DNA of 64,000 nt from Camelimonas lactis (GTDB lineage Bacteria; Pseudomonadota; Alphaproteobacteria; Rhizobiales; Beijerinckiaceae): the NCBI RefSeq assembly GCF_004342915.1, contig NZ_SLWL01000009.1, forward strand, positions 118,526-182,525. Direction: 5' to 3'. Within the stretch, counting starts at the first letter, position 1; each line of letters starts with the position of its first letter. This document shows, in pieces, positions 48,957 through 57,183 of this stretch. The notes beneath the pieces are model-generated. The model searched no databases. It saw only the letters and a program-made list of their open reading frames with translations, and was not told the origin of the DNA. The position numbers and the translations under genes are program-made.

Positions 48957-49420
48957 CGCACTCCCGTTCGCTGCGCCCGGCCGCATGGCGTCCCCGGAAT
49001 ATACCCCGTCATCGCGCGCCCGTCATGCTGCGCGCCCTGGCGACGCAACCGGCGGCGAGGCAGGCAAACCACGCGCTCCTTCCCAGGCTGCTCCGCGGGA
49101 TGTGATCGAAAACACGGGGAGAAGCCAAGCCGGTCACAACGAAGCCACGGATTCGTCACATCCCCCCTGACAATGATCGCCATGGTCCTGCCGGCTGTTT
49201 TCACGTTCCAGGGGGCAAGCATGTTGTGCAAGAACGCTGCTGACGCGCGGCGTTTTATCCAGACCGGACGTCAAGGGCGCCGGCAAGGCGCAAGATGATC
49301 CCGCCATCGCCGTTTTGCAGACCGGCCGCCCGACTTTCCAATCCATCAGCCAATTATTAAGCTGTCAGTGTCACGAACACGGACAGTTCCTGTCGACTGA
49401 ACCAGCATTCAGGATTTTTC
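48957..49420. other. Divergent region between the DUF459 gene and galU
   Basis: No gene is supported in these 464 bases. The galU-proximal end has an AT-rich CAATTATTAAGC patch (49351-49362) followed by overlapping inverted repeats in the presumed leader. Confidence 0.5.
49362..49394 (+). promoter_or_regulatory. Overlapping, mutually exclusive inverted repeats before galU
   Basis: CTGTC (49362-49366) and GTGT (49368-49371) can pair with ACAC (49377-49380) and GACAG (49382-49386), giving a 25-base interrupted palindrome. The same GACAG can instead pair with CTGTC at 49390-49394 across the loop TTC. The downstream hairpin ends 26 bases before the galU ATG. Confidence 0.4.
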
Positions 49421-50299
49421 ATGCCAAAACCGATCCGCAAAGCCGTTTTTCCGGTCGCAGGCCTCGGCACGCGCTTCCTGCCCGCCACCAAGGCGATGCC
49501 CAAGGAGATGCTGACCGTCGTGGATCGCCCGGTGATCCAGCACGCGGTTGACGAAGCCCGCGCCGCCGGCATCGAACACTTCATCTTCGTCACCGGCCGC
49601 AACAAGGGCGTGATCGAGGACCACTTCGACAACCAGTTCGAGCTTGAGCGCACGCTCGCTGAACGCGGCAAGACAAAGGAGCTGGAGCAATTGCTGGCCG
49701 AGCTGCCTGGCGCCGGCCAGACCAGCTTCACCCGCCAGCAGGCGCCGCTCGGCCTCGGCCACGCCGTGTGGTGCGCCCGCGAGATCGTCGGCGACGAACC
49801 CTTCGCCCTGGTGCTGCCGGACATGCTGCATTTCGGCGCCACCGCCTGCCTCGCCGACATGCGCGCCGCCTATGACAAGGTCGGCGGCAACATCATCTCG
49901 GTCTATGAGGTGCCGGAGGACCAGGCCAACCAGTATGGCATCGTTGGCGTCGAGCCGCCGCGCGACGGCGTCTATCCGATCACCCGGATGGTCGAGAAGC
50001 CGAAGGCCGGGACACAGCCGTCCAATCTGGCCATCTCTGGCCGTTACATCCTGCAGCCGGAAATTTTCGACCTGCTGGCCAAACAGGAGCGCGGCGCCGG
50101 CGGCGAGATCCAGCTCACCGACTCGATGATCCAGCTGGCGCAGAACGACCGTTTCTACGCCACCCGTTTCGACGGCGAGATTCACGATTGCGGCTCCAAG
50201 CTGGGCTTCCTCATGGCCAACGTCTCCTACGCCCTGTCGCGGCCGGATCTGGCCGGCCAGTTCCGCGATGAGCTGAAGAAACTGCTGGCGACGCACTGA
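49421..50299 (+). CDS. galU: UTP--glucose-1-phosphate uridylyltransferase
   Basis: A 292-residue enzyme that makes UDP-glucose for exopolysaccharide, lipopolysaccharide and glycan synthesis. The nucleotidyltransferase signature AGLGTRFLPATKAMPKEML is followed by HFIFVTGRNKGVIEDHFD, LGLGHAVWCAREIVGDEPFA, YGIVGVEPPRDG and RMVEKPKAGTQPSNLAISGR. AGGA lies 7 bases upstream of the ATG. It is next to kdsD on the same strand, so two sugar-precursor genes are grouped. Confidence 0.96.
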   Translation: MPKPIRKAVFPVAGLGTRFLPATKAMPKEMLTVVDRPVIQHAVDEARAAGIEHFIFVTGRNKGVIEDHFDNQFELERTLAERGKTKELEQLLAELPGAGQTSFTRQQAPLGLGHAVWCAREIVGDEPFALVLPDMLHFGATACLADMRAAYDKVGGNIISVYEVPEDQANQYGIVGVEPPRDGVYPITRMVEKPKAGTQPSNLAISGRYILQPEIFDLLAKQERGAGGEIQLTDSMIQLAQNDRFYATRFDGEIHDCGSKLGFLMANVSYALSRPDLAGQFRDELKKLLATH

Positions 50300-50482
50300 A
50301 CCGCCGCCCCTGCACGGCATGCGACGCCGCCGGTTTCCTTGCGGAACCCGGCGGCGTTTGCGTCTGCCGCCCGGGACGACTATTTATGGCGCCTGTTCGT
50401 CCGGCAGCCCCTGGCTGGCCGGAAACCCATTGATAGCCCGCGATGAACCGGCGGGCCCGCAGATCCCGGATATTGCCTGTCG

Positions 50483-51487
50483 ATGAGCAGCCTGCCCGCC
50501 TCCAGCCCGGCGTCCGACGCCACGGATAATCCGATCGCCTCGGCGCTGCGCACCCTCGCGACGGAAAAAGCTGGCCTCGACGCGCTGGCGGCGGCGTTCG
50601 CCAATGGCCTTGGCGCGCCGTTCACCGCCGCCGTGGCGCTCATCAACGCCAGTCGCGGCCGGCTGATTATCACCGGCATGGGCAAATCGGGCCACGTCGG
50701 CCGCAAGATCGCCGCCACCATGGCCTCCACCGGCACGCCGGCCTATTTTGTCCACCCGGCCGAGGCCAGCCATGGCGATCTGGGCATGATCCAGACCGAC
50801 GACGTGATTCTGGCCATGTCCTGGTCCGGCGAAACCACCGAGTTGTCCGATCTGGTGGCCTATTCGCGCCGTTTCCGCATTCCGCTGATCGCCCTGACCT
50901 CCCGCGCGACCTCCACCCTCGCCCGCCAGGCGGACGTGGTGCTGGCCCTGCCGGCGGTCGATGAAGCCTGCCCCAACGGCATGGCCCCGACCAGCTCCAC
51001 CACCTTGCAGATTGTCATGGGCGACGCCCTGGCCATCGCCCTGCTGGAAGGGCGCAGCTTCTCCCGCCAGGACTTCGGCGTGTTCCATCCCGGCGGCAAG
51101 CTCGGCGCCCAGCTCCGCCACGTGCGCGAGATCATGCACGTCGGCGAGCGCCTGCCGATCGTCAAAACCGGCATGCTGATGCGCGACGCCATCGCCGAAA
51201 TCAGCAGCAAGGGGTTTGGCTGCGTGCTGGTGGAGGACGCCGGCGGCAAGCTCGCCGGCATCATTACCGACGGCGACCTGCGCCGCCATTTCAGCCCGGA
51301 CATCGCCACGACGCCGGTCGACGCGGTGATGTCGCGCAATCCCCGCTCCGTGACGCCGGACGCCCTGCTGGCCAGCGCGCTGGAATTGCAGGAGCGCAGC
51401 AAGGTCACCGCCCTGGTGGTGGTGGAGGACGGCGCCATCGTCGGCCTGGTGCATTACCTCGACCTGTTGCGCGCGGGCGCGGCGTAA
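50483..51487 (+). CDS. kdsD: Arabinose-5-phosphate isomerase, KpsF/GutQ family
   Basis: A 334-residue enzyme converting ribulose 5-phosphate to arabinose 5-phosphate, the first step toward Kdo of lipopolysaccharide. The N-terminal SIS domain has GMGKSGHVGRKIAATMAS, SHGDLGMIQTDDVILAMSWS and PNGMAPTSSTTLQIVMGDAL. Two CBS domains follow (about residues 215-330), with KGFGCVLVEDAGGKLAGIIT and SRNPRSVTPDALL. The ribosome-binding site before the ATG at 50483 is weak. Confidence 0.94.
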   Translation: MSSLPASSPASDATDNPIASALRTLATEKAGLDALAAAFANGLGAPFTAAVALINASRGRLIITGMGKSGHVGRKIAATMASTGTPAYFVHPAEASHGDLGMIQTDDVILAMSWSGETTELSDLVAYSRRFRIPLIALTSRATSTLARQADVVLALPAVDEACPNGMAPTSSTTLQIVMGDALAIALLEGRSFSRQDFGVFHPGGKLGAQLRHVREIMHVGERLPIVKTGMLMRDAIAEISSKGFGCVLVEDAGGKLAGIITDGDLRRHFSPDIATTPVDAVMSRNPRSVTPDALLASALELQERSKVTALVVVEDGAIVGLVHYLDLLRAGAA

Positions 51488-51506
51488 GGCTGGCGCACTC
51501 CTGGCT

Positions 51507-51608
51507 GGAGCGGTTCCGGTCAATCCAGACCGGAAATGCTTCAGCGCGCCTTATTCCGGGGCGATGTCTGATCGGTCAGCGGCTACCGGCTGACCGGAAA
51601 GCGCTTTA
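51507..51608. repeat. Rhizobiales intergenic repeat element, copy B
   Basis: GGAGCGGTTCCGGTCAATCC, then GACCGGAAATGCTTCAG, matches the distal half of the element. It is followed by a CGGTCAGC/GCTGACCG hairpin at 51571-51595. The end touches the TAA stop of the nfeD gene (51606-51608), so the structure sits between two converging genes and may help end transcription. Confidence 0.65.
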
Positions 51609-52052
51609 TGTCTCCGCCAGCTCGACAATAAAGCCAACGCCCTCCACCGCGACCAGCCGCACCATGGCGCCCGCCGGCGCGTCCGGCCCCTGCACCCGCC
51701 ATATCGTGTCGTCGATGCGCACCGTCCCGCGGCCACCGACAATCGCCTCGTGCAGGGGCGCCATGCGGCCAATCAGGGCGCTGGCGCGGCGGTTCAGCAC
51801 CACCGGCCGGGCGTCGTTGCTGTCGAAGGCCGTGCGGGTCAGCCAGCGCCCCACCGCCACGGTGACGATGCTGAACAGGCAGAACGCCGCCAGCGCCGCC
51901 TGCCAGCCAAGGCCGAAAACCGCGTCAATGGCACCGGCGAGCAGCGCCGCCAGCCCAAACCACAGCAGGTAGACGCCAGGCGCCACGATCTCCAGCGCCA
52001 TCAGCGCCACGCCGCCGATCATAAGGAGCCAGCTGGTTTCAATGCTGTTCAT
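51606..52052 (-). CDS. NfeD-family membrane protein
   Basis: A 148-residue inner-membrane protein. Hydrophobic segments (LLMIGGVALMALEIVAPGVY, LLWFGLAALLAGAIDAVFGL, AALAAFCLFSIVTVAVG) are followed by a soluble OB-fold tail: RGTVRIDDTIWRVQG and MVRLVAVEGVGFIVEL. NfeD proteins are partners of SPFH proteins, and the SPFH gene lies 38 bases upstream, so they form one unit. Their joint role is thought to be in membrane microdomain organisation or quality control. Confidence 0.92.
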   Translation of the reverse strand: MNSIETSWLLMIGGVALMALEIVAPGVYLLWFGLAALLAGAIDAVFGLGWQAALAAFCLFSIVTVAVGRWLTRTAFDSNDARPVVLNRRASALIGRMAPLHEAIVGGRGTVRIDDTIWRVQGPDAPAGAMVRLVAVEGVGFIVELAET

Positions 52053-52090
52053 GGCGTTTCCGCATGCCGGAGAGGGACGACTGTAATGTA

Positions 52091-53056
52091 TCAGACATGC
52101 GGCGTCGTGATGGGCCCACGCCGTGCTGGCGCGGCGTCGCCCCCGGCAAACGCCTGCTTCGAAATCTCGGCGATGCCGGCGACGGCGCCGATCAGCCCGG
52201 CGGAATCATAAGGCGCCACGACCACCTTCTGGTTGGGCGCGGCGGCGAGCACGCGGAACGCCTCGATATACTTTTCCGCCACCAGGAAGTTCACCGCCGT
52301 CACATCGCCTCCGGCAATGGCGGCGGAGACCATGCTGGTCGCCTTCGCCTCGGCTTCGGCCTGGCGTTCCCGCGCCTCGGCGTCGCGGAAAGCCGCCTCG
52401 CGCCGGCCTTCGGCGGCGAGTATCTGCGCCTGCTTCTCGCCTTCGGCGCGCAGGATGGCCGCCTGCCGCAGGCCCTCGGCCTCCAGCACGTTGGCGCGCT
52501 TTTCACGTTCGGCCCGCATCTGCCGGGTCATCGCTTCGGCGATGGAGGGCGGCGGCAGGATGTCCTTGATCTCGATGCGCGTGACCTTGACGCCCCAGGG
52601 CGCGGCGGCCTGGTCCATGACGCGCAGCAGCCGCTCGTTGATCTCGTCGCGGTGCGACAGCAACTGGTCGAGATCCATGGAGCCAACCACGGTGCGAATA
52701 TTGGTCATGGTCAGCGTCAGCAGCGCCACCGGCAGGTTGGACACCTCATAGGCGGCGCGCGGCGCGTCCAGCACCTGGAAGAAGGCCACGGCGTCAATGC
52801 TCACGCCGGCGTTGTCGCGGGTGATCGCCTCCTGGCCTGGAATGTCGAGCACCTGCTCCATCATGTTCATGCGGTGGCCAACGCGCTCCATGTAGGGAAC
52901 GATGAGGCCAAGGCCAGGACCGAGGGTGCGCGCGTAACGGCCAAAGCGCTCCACCGTATAGGCGTAGCCTTGGGGAATGGTGCGGACACCGGCGATCACC
53001 GTCACGATCACCAGGATGACCACGGCGATGATGAAAATGTTGAACCCCGTCAGCAT
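52091..53056 (-). CDS. SPFH/band 7 membrane protein (QmcA/stomatin-like)
   Basis: A 321-residue protein with one N-terminal transmembrane helix (IFIIAVVILVIVTVIAGV). The SPFH domain follows at about residues 25-200 (RTIPQGYAYTVERFGRYART, RDNAGVSIDAVAFFQVLDAP, NIRTVVGSMDLDQLLSHRDE). A charged Ala/Glu-rich coiled coil follows (about 200-260: RAEREKRANVLEAEGLRQAA, QILAAEGRREAAFRDAE), then a C-terminal oligomerisation region. GGGGGAG lies 5 bases before the ATG. It precedes the nfeD-family gene and is flanked upstream by a repeat element. Confidence 0.94.
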   Translation of the reverse strand: MLTGFNIFIIAVVILVIVTVIAGVRTIPQGYAYTVERFGRYARTLGPGLGLIVPYMERVGHRMNMMEQVLDIPGQEAITRDNAGVSIDAVAFFQVLDAPRAAYEVSNLPVALLTLTMTNIRTVVGSMDLDQLLSHRDEINERLLRVMDQAAAPWGVKVTRIEIKDILPPPSIAEAMTRQMRAEREKRANVLEAEGLRQAAILRAEGEKQAQILAAEGRREAAFRDAEARERQAEAEAKATSMVSAAIAGGDVTAVNFLVAEKYIEAFRVLAAAPNQKVVVAPYDSAGLIGAVAGIAEISKQAFAGGDAAPARRGPITTPHV

Positions 53057-53081
53057 GCGCGCTCCCCCGTATTGCAGCCTG

Positions 53082-53175
53082 GTGCGTTTTCGTCCCGCGA
53101 AACGGACGCCGTTTCGCGTGAAGAAAACGCGTCAGTTCAAAAAGGCAGAACCAAAATCCGCTACAGCGTGAACGG
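53082..53175. repeat. Rhizobiales intergenic repeat element, copy C
   Basis: TGCGTTTTCGTCCCGCGAAA, then CGTTTCGCGTGAAGAAAACG, CGTCAGTTCAAAAAGGCAGA and ACAGCGTGAACGG. The middle block GTGAAGAAAACGCGT recurs in copy D and, with changes, in copy A. It lies between hemH and the SPFH gene. Confidence 0.75.
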
Positions 53176-53274
53176 ATCCCGCTCCCGTCTCCAGACCCCC
53201 GGCTGTTTCATAAAGCCGGGCGCCAGACAATCCGCGATCCGGGGCGCCGGCGCAAACGTGAAGCCCGCCGGCCG

Positions 53275-54342
53275 TCAGATCCAGCCCTGCAACTCGCGCA
53301 TCACCAGGGTCCGCAGCATCTCGCCGTTTTCGGGGCTGTCGTTGAGGCAGGGGATCGCCGCGTATTGCTCGCCGCCGTTTTCGTGGAAATACTCCGCGTT
53401 CTCGACGCCGATTTCCTCCAGCGTCTCCAGACAGTCGGCGGCGAAGCCCGGCGTCACCACCGCCAGCCGCTTCACCCCATCGCGGGCCATCGCCCTGATG
53501 GTTTCGTCCGTATAGGGTCGCAGCCACTCGCCTTTGCCAAACAGCGACTGGAAGCTCATGCGGAAGCGCTCTTCCGGCCAGCCCATCGCCTCGCGCATCA
53601 GTCGCCAGGTGACATGGCACTGGCAGTAGTAGGGGTCGCCCTTGAGCAGATAGTCCCTCGGCATGCCGTGGAACGACACCAGAATGACTTCCGGCTCGAA
53701 ATCCAGCTTGGCCAGATGCCCCTTCAGCGATCGGGTGACGGCGTCAATGTGGGCCGGGTCGTTGTAATAGGGCGGCGCCACACGGATCGTCGGCTGCCAG
53801 CGCATTTTCATCAGCGCGCGAAACGCCTGGTCCATGGCGGTGGCGGTGGTGGCGGCGGCGTATTGCGGATAGAGCGGAACCATCAGGATGCGGTCGCAGC
53901 CCTGGTCCTGCAACGCCTTCACCCGGTCCTCCACCGACGGCAGACCATAACGCATGGCCCAGTCCACCACAATGCGGCCGTCGATTCCGGCCATGGCGGC
54001 CGCAAGCTGTTCAGCCTGGGCCCGGGTGATGGTCTTCAACGGGCTTTCGTTACGCTCCGTGTTCCAGATCGAGGCGTAGTCCCTGCCCTTGGCGGCAGGA
54101 CGTTTGGTGAGGATGATCAGGTTGAGCAGCGGCCACCACAGCAGGCGGGAAGTCTCGATCACCCGGCGGTCTGACAGGAACTCTTTCAGATAGCGCCGCA
54201 TGGACCAGTAGTCCGTGCCTTCTGGCGTGCCCAGATTCATCAGCAGCACGCCGATGCGGCCATGCAGCGGCCGGCCGTCGTTCCCAGGATGATTATCCGG
54301 TTTAAAACCGGAATCACCGGCAGGAGATGCAACGCGCGTCAT
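53275..54342 (-). CDS. hemH: Ferrochelatase
   Basis: A 355-residue enzyme inserting ferrous iron into protoporphyrin IX, the last step of heme synthesis. Diagnostic parts are IGVLLMNLGTPEGTDYWSMR, ILTKRPAAKGRDYASIW, MRYGLPSVEDRVKAL, the active-site histidine in VILVSFHGMPRDYLLKGDPY, and MSFQSLFGKGEWLRPYTDET. The VVTPGFAADCLETLEEIGVE block carries the second conserved glutamates. It is flanked on both sides by copies of the intergenic repeat. Confidence 0.96.
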   Translation of the reverse strand: MTRVASPAGDSGFKPDNHPGNDGRPLHGRIGVLLMNLGTPEGTDYWSMRRYLKEFLSDRRVIETSRLLWWPLLNLIILTKRPAAKGRDYASIWNTERNESPLKTITRAQAEQLAAAMAGIDGRIVVDWAMRYGLPSVEDRVKALQDQGCDRILMVPLYPQYAAATTATAMDQAFRALMKMRWQPTIRVAPPYYNDPAHIDAVTRSLKGHLAKLDFEPEVILVSFHGMPRDYLLKGDPYYCQCHVTWRLMREAMGWPEERFRMSFQSLFGKGEWLRPYTDETIRAMARDGVKRLAVVTPGFAADCLETLEEIGVENAEYFHENGGEQYAAIPCLNDSPENGEMLRTLVMRELQGWI

Positions 54343-54393
54343 GTCATTCTGCTTCCGTAACCCGGGAGTGGGTTAGTGAGAGTTGGATCACAT

Positions 54394-54490
54394 GGAGCGC
54401 TTTCCAGCGCAGCGGAGCCGCTTCGCGTGCAGAAAACGCGTTAATTCAGAAAGATGGAGCGAAACCCGCTTCAGCATGAACGGGTTTTGC
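54394..54490. repeat. Rhizobiales intergenic repeat element, copy D
   Basis: GGAGCGCTTTCCAGCGCAGC, then CGCTTCGCGTGCAGAAAACG, GTTAATTCAGAAAGATGGAG and CTTCAGCATGAACGGG. It lies upstream of hemH on its non-coding side and ahead of the nucleotidase gene. Confidence 0.75.
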
Positions 54491-54585
54491 CCTGGCGGCG
54501 CCCCGCTGCGGCATGAGGCTGCGGCATGGGGCGGCCGTCTGGCGCCCTGATACATACAGCAGCAGGAAGGCCGGGGGGAGAAAGC

Positions 54586-56166
54586 ATGGGTGAGTTAACG
54601 CGTCGCGGGGCCATTGGCGCCCTGACCCTGCCGCTCGCGGCGACAACGGCGGCTGCGGCGCAGACGGCGGCGCCCGATGGAACCCCGGCGCCGGCCTTCT
54701 CGTTCCTGCTGGTCAACGATATCTACCGCATGAACGCCGAGGACGGGCGCGGCGGCTACGGCCGCCTCGCCGCCGTGGTGAAGGCGGAGCGGGCGCGCGG
54801 CGTTCCCATGCTGTTCTGCCATGCCGGCGACGCCTTTTCGCCGTCGCTCTACTCGGGCTTTGACCAGGGCGCCCATGTGGTGACGCTGACCAACATGGTG
54901 GCGCCCGATGCGTTCACGCCAGGCAACCACGAGTTCGATTTCGGGCCGGAAGTCTACTTCCAGCGCATCGCCGAAGCGAACTTCCCGGTGTTCGCCGCCA
55001 ACATGCGCGATGCCAACGGCAGGCCCCTGCCACGCCATCAGGACCGCAAGATTTTCGATCTCGGCGGCTTCCGGGTCGGCCTTGTCGGCGTGACCCTGGC
55101 GGAAATCCCGATGCAGTCCAACGCCGGCGATCTGAAATTCGCGCCGGTGATGGAGACGTTGGCCGAACAGACGGCGCTGCTGCGCAAGGAAGGCGCCGAG
55201 TTCATCGTCGCCCTGACCCACACCGACCGGGAGACGGATTTCAAAATCATCCGCTCCGGCCTGGTCGATCTGCTGCTGACCGGCCATATCCATGACCTGT
55301 TCGTCTATTGGGACGAGCGCACGGCGGCGGTGGAATCCAGCCACGACGGCAATTACGTCACCGCCATCGACATTTACGCCCGGCGTGCGCCAGGTCGCGA
55401 CGGCGCATCCCGCGACGGCAAGCCCGCACTGCAATGGAGCCCCGGCTTTCGCGTGCACGACACCCTGCTGGTAAACCCTGACCCGGCGATGCAGGCGCGG
55501 ATCGACGCTTTCGAGGGCGACCTGTCCAAAGCTCTCGACGTCGCGCTCGCGACCCTGGGCGCCGGGCTGGACACCCGCGCCGCCGCCGTGCGTTACCGGG
55601 AGGCCAGTGGCGGCGACCTGATCGCCGACGCCATCCGCGCCATGTCCGGCGCCGACGTCGCCATCATCAATGGCGGCTCGATTCGCGGCAACCGCATCTA
55701 TCCCGCCGGCGCCACGCTGACGCGGCGCGACGTCCTGACCGAACTGCCGTTCGGCAACAGGACCGTGGTGGTGAAGGTGAGCGGCGAAACCCTGCTGGCG
55801 GCGCTGGAAAACGGCTTCTCACGGCTGGACGCCCGCGCCGGGCGCTTCCCGCAGGTCTCGGGCATACGGGTCGCCGTCGACCTGGCGCGGCCGGTGGGGC
55901 GACGCGTCACCGAAGCAAGCGTCGCCGGCAAGCCGCTCGACCCGGCGGCGATGTACGCCGTCGCCATCAATGACTACATGTTGCGCGGCGGCGATGGCTA
56001 CGGCGTGTTCGCGACGACGGGCGTTGCGGGCAATGGCGCCGACGCCGGCAACCGGCTGCTGGCCAATGACGTGATGGGCTGGCTGCGCGAGCAGGGCCGG
56101 GTGACGCCGCAAACGGACGGGCGCATCCGCATTGACCAGCAGGCGGCGGACACAAGCGCCAGATAA
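54586..56166 (+). CDS. 5'-nucleotidase/metallophosphatase family protein
   Basis: A 526-residue secreted two-domain hydrolase. The N-terminus MGELTRRGAIGALTLPLAAT looks like a Tat signal (Arg-Arg). The metallophosphatase domain has FCHAGDAFSPS, FTPGNHEFDFGPE, ALTHTDRETD and LLLTGHIHDLFVYWD. Its first metal motif reads N-D-I-Y where classical enzymes have Asp-x-His, a change shared by a subfamily I recall from alphaproteobacteria. The nucleotidase C-terminal domain has INGGSIRGNRIYPAG and NDYMLRGGDGY. GGGGGGAG stands 5 bases before the ATG. Substrates are probably nucleotides or other phosphate esters in the periplasm. Confidence 0.89.
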   Translation: MGELTRRGAIGALTLPLAATTAAAAQTAAPDGTPAPAFSFLLVNDIYRMNAEDGRGGYGRLAAVVKAERARGVPMLFCHAGDAFSPSLYSGFDQGAHVVTLTNMVAPDAFTPGNHEFDFGPEVYFQRIAEANFPVFAANMRDANGRPLPRHQDRKIFDLGGFRVGLVGVTLAEIPMQSNAGDLKFAPVMETLAEQTALLRKEGAEFIVALTHTDRETDFKIIRSGLVDLLLTGHIHDLFVYWDERTAAVESSHDGNYVTAIDIYARRAPGRDGASRDGKPALQWSPGFRVHDTLLVNPDPAMQARIDAFEGDLSKALDVALATLGAGLDTRAAAVRYREASGGDLIADAIRAMSGADVAIINGGSIRGNRIYPAGATLTRRDVLTELPFGNRTVVVKVSGETLLAALENGFSRLDARAGRFPQVSGIRVAVDLARPVGRRVTEASVAGKPLDPAAMYAVAINDYMLRGGDGYGVFATTGVAGNGADAGNRLLANDVMGWLREQGRVTPQTDGRIRIDQQAADTSAR

Positions 56167-56343
56167 GCGGTGCCGACGTGTTTTGCGGCTTCCTTGCGCC
56201 CCATGCAGCGGGCGGGCAGCCTGGATGGGCCATCACGCTGGCGAGGTCAGAGCACGCCGCTCGATGACGCCGCGCCGGCGCCTCATGGATCGTCGCCGGG
56301 CGCCGGCCTTCATCCGGCCGGCAAATCGCTTTATCAGGAAGCC

Positions 56344-57093
56344 ATGACCGCCGCGCCCTCCCTCGCCAACCCGCCCGCCGTTCCCGCCGGCTACGCCGAC
56401 GCCGTGGCCCGCTTCGTCGCCAGCGGCAACGGCTGGGCGTCACTTGAATTCTTCCGCGCCGGCAAGGCCAGCCAGGCGGCGGCCCGCGCCGACGCCCGGC
56501 GCGACGCCGGCGCGCACATCCTGCCGCCCTCCGCCGATGTTTTCACGGCGCTGGTCCTGGCGCCGCCGGAGGCGGTGAAGGTCGTCATTCTGGGCCAGGA
56601 TCCCTATCCGACGCCGGGCGACGCCCACGGCCTCGCCTTTTCTGTCGACCGGGACGCGGCGCCGCCCCGCTCCCTGCGCAACATTTTTCGCGAACTGACC
56701 GACGACCTCGGCGCGCCGATCCCGGCTACCGGCCGGCTCAGCGGCTGGGCCCGTCAGGGCGTGCTGTTGCTCAACGCATCCCTGACAGTGGAGGCGGGCG
56801 CCGCCGGCGCCCACCGCAAATTCGGCTGGGAGACGCTGGCCGACGAGGTCATCGCCAGCCTGGCCGGCGGCGACAGGCCTGTCGCCTTCATCCTGTGGGG
56901 CGCGGACGCCCGCAAGTTCGCGCCGCTCATCGACAGGCTGGACACCGGAGGCCGGCATCTGGTCATCGAAAGCGCCCACCCCTCGCCCCTGTCGGCCCGG
57001 CGCGGCTTTTTCGGCTCGCGCCCGTTCTCGCAGGTGAACGCCTTCCTGCAAGCCCATGGCCGCGGCGTCATCGACTGGGCCAGAACCGCGTAA
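56344..57093 (+). CDS. ung: Uracil-DNA glycosylase, family 1
   Basis: A 249-residue base-excision repair enzyme removing uracil from DNA. The water-activating loop is VVILGQDPYPTPGDAHGLAF. GVLLLNASLTVEAGAAGAH and the DNA-minor-groove loop ESAHPSPLSARRGFFGSRPF are conserved. AGGAAGCC before the ATG at 56344 supports the start, so the in-frame sequence upstream is not used. It is cytoplasmic and transcribed alone, convergent with the next gene. Confidence 0.96.
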   Translation: MTAAPSLANPPAVPAGYADAVARFVASGNGWASLEFFRAGKASQAAARADARRDAGAHILPPSADVFTALVLAPPEAVKVVILGQDPYPTPGDAHGLAFSVDRDAAPPRSLRNIFRELTDDLGAPIPATGRLSGWARQGVLLLNASLTVEAGAAGAHRKFGWETLADEVIASLAGGDRPVAFILWGADARKFAPLIDRLDTGGRHLVIESAHPSPLSARRGFFGSRPFSQVNAFLQAHGRGVIDWARTA

Positions 57094-57183
57094 GAACGGA
57101 CTGGCGGACTGGCGTCAAACCCGTTCCGGCTGCCGCGTTCCCGCCCCGGCTCTCCTGAACCGGCGCGCGTCGGCCGCAAGCCC

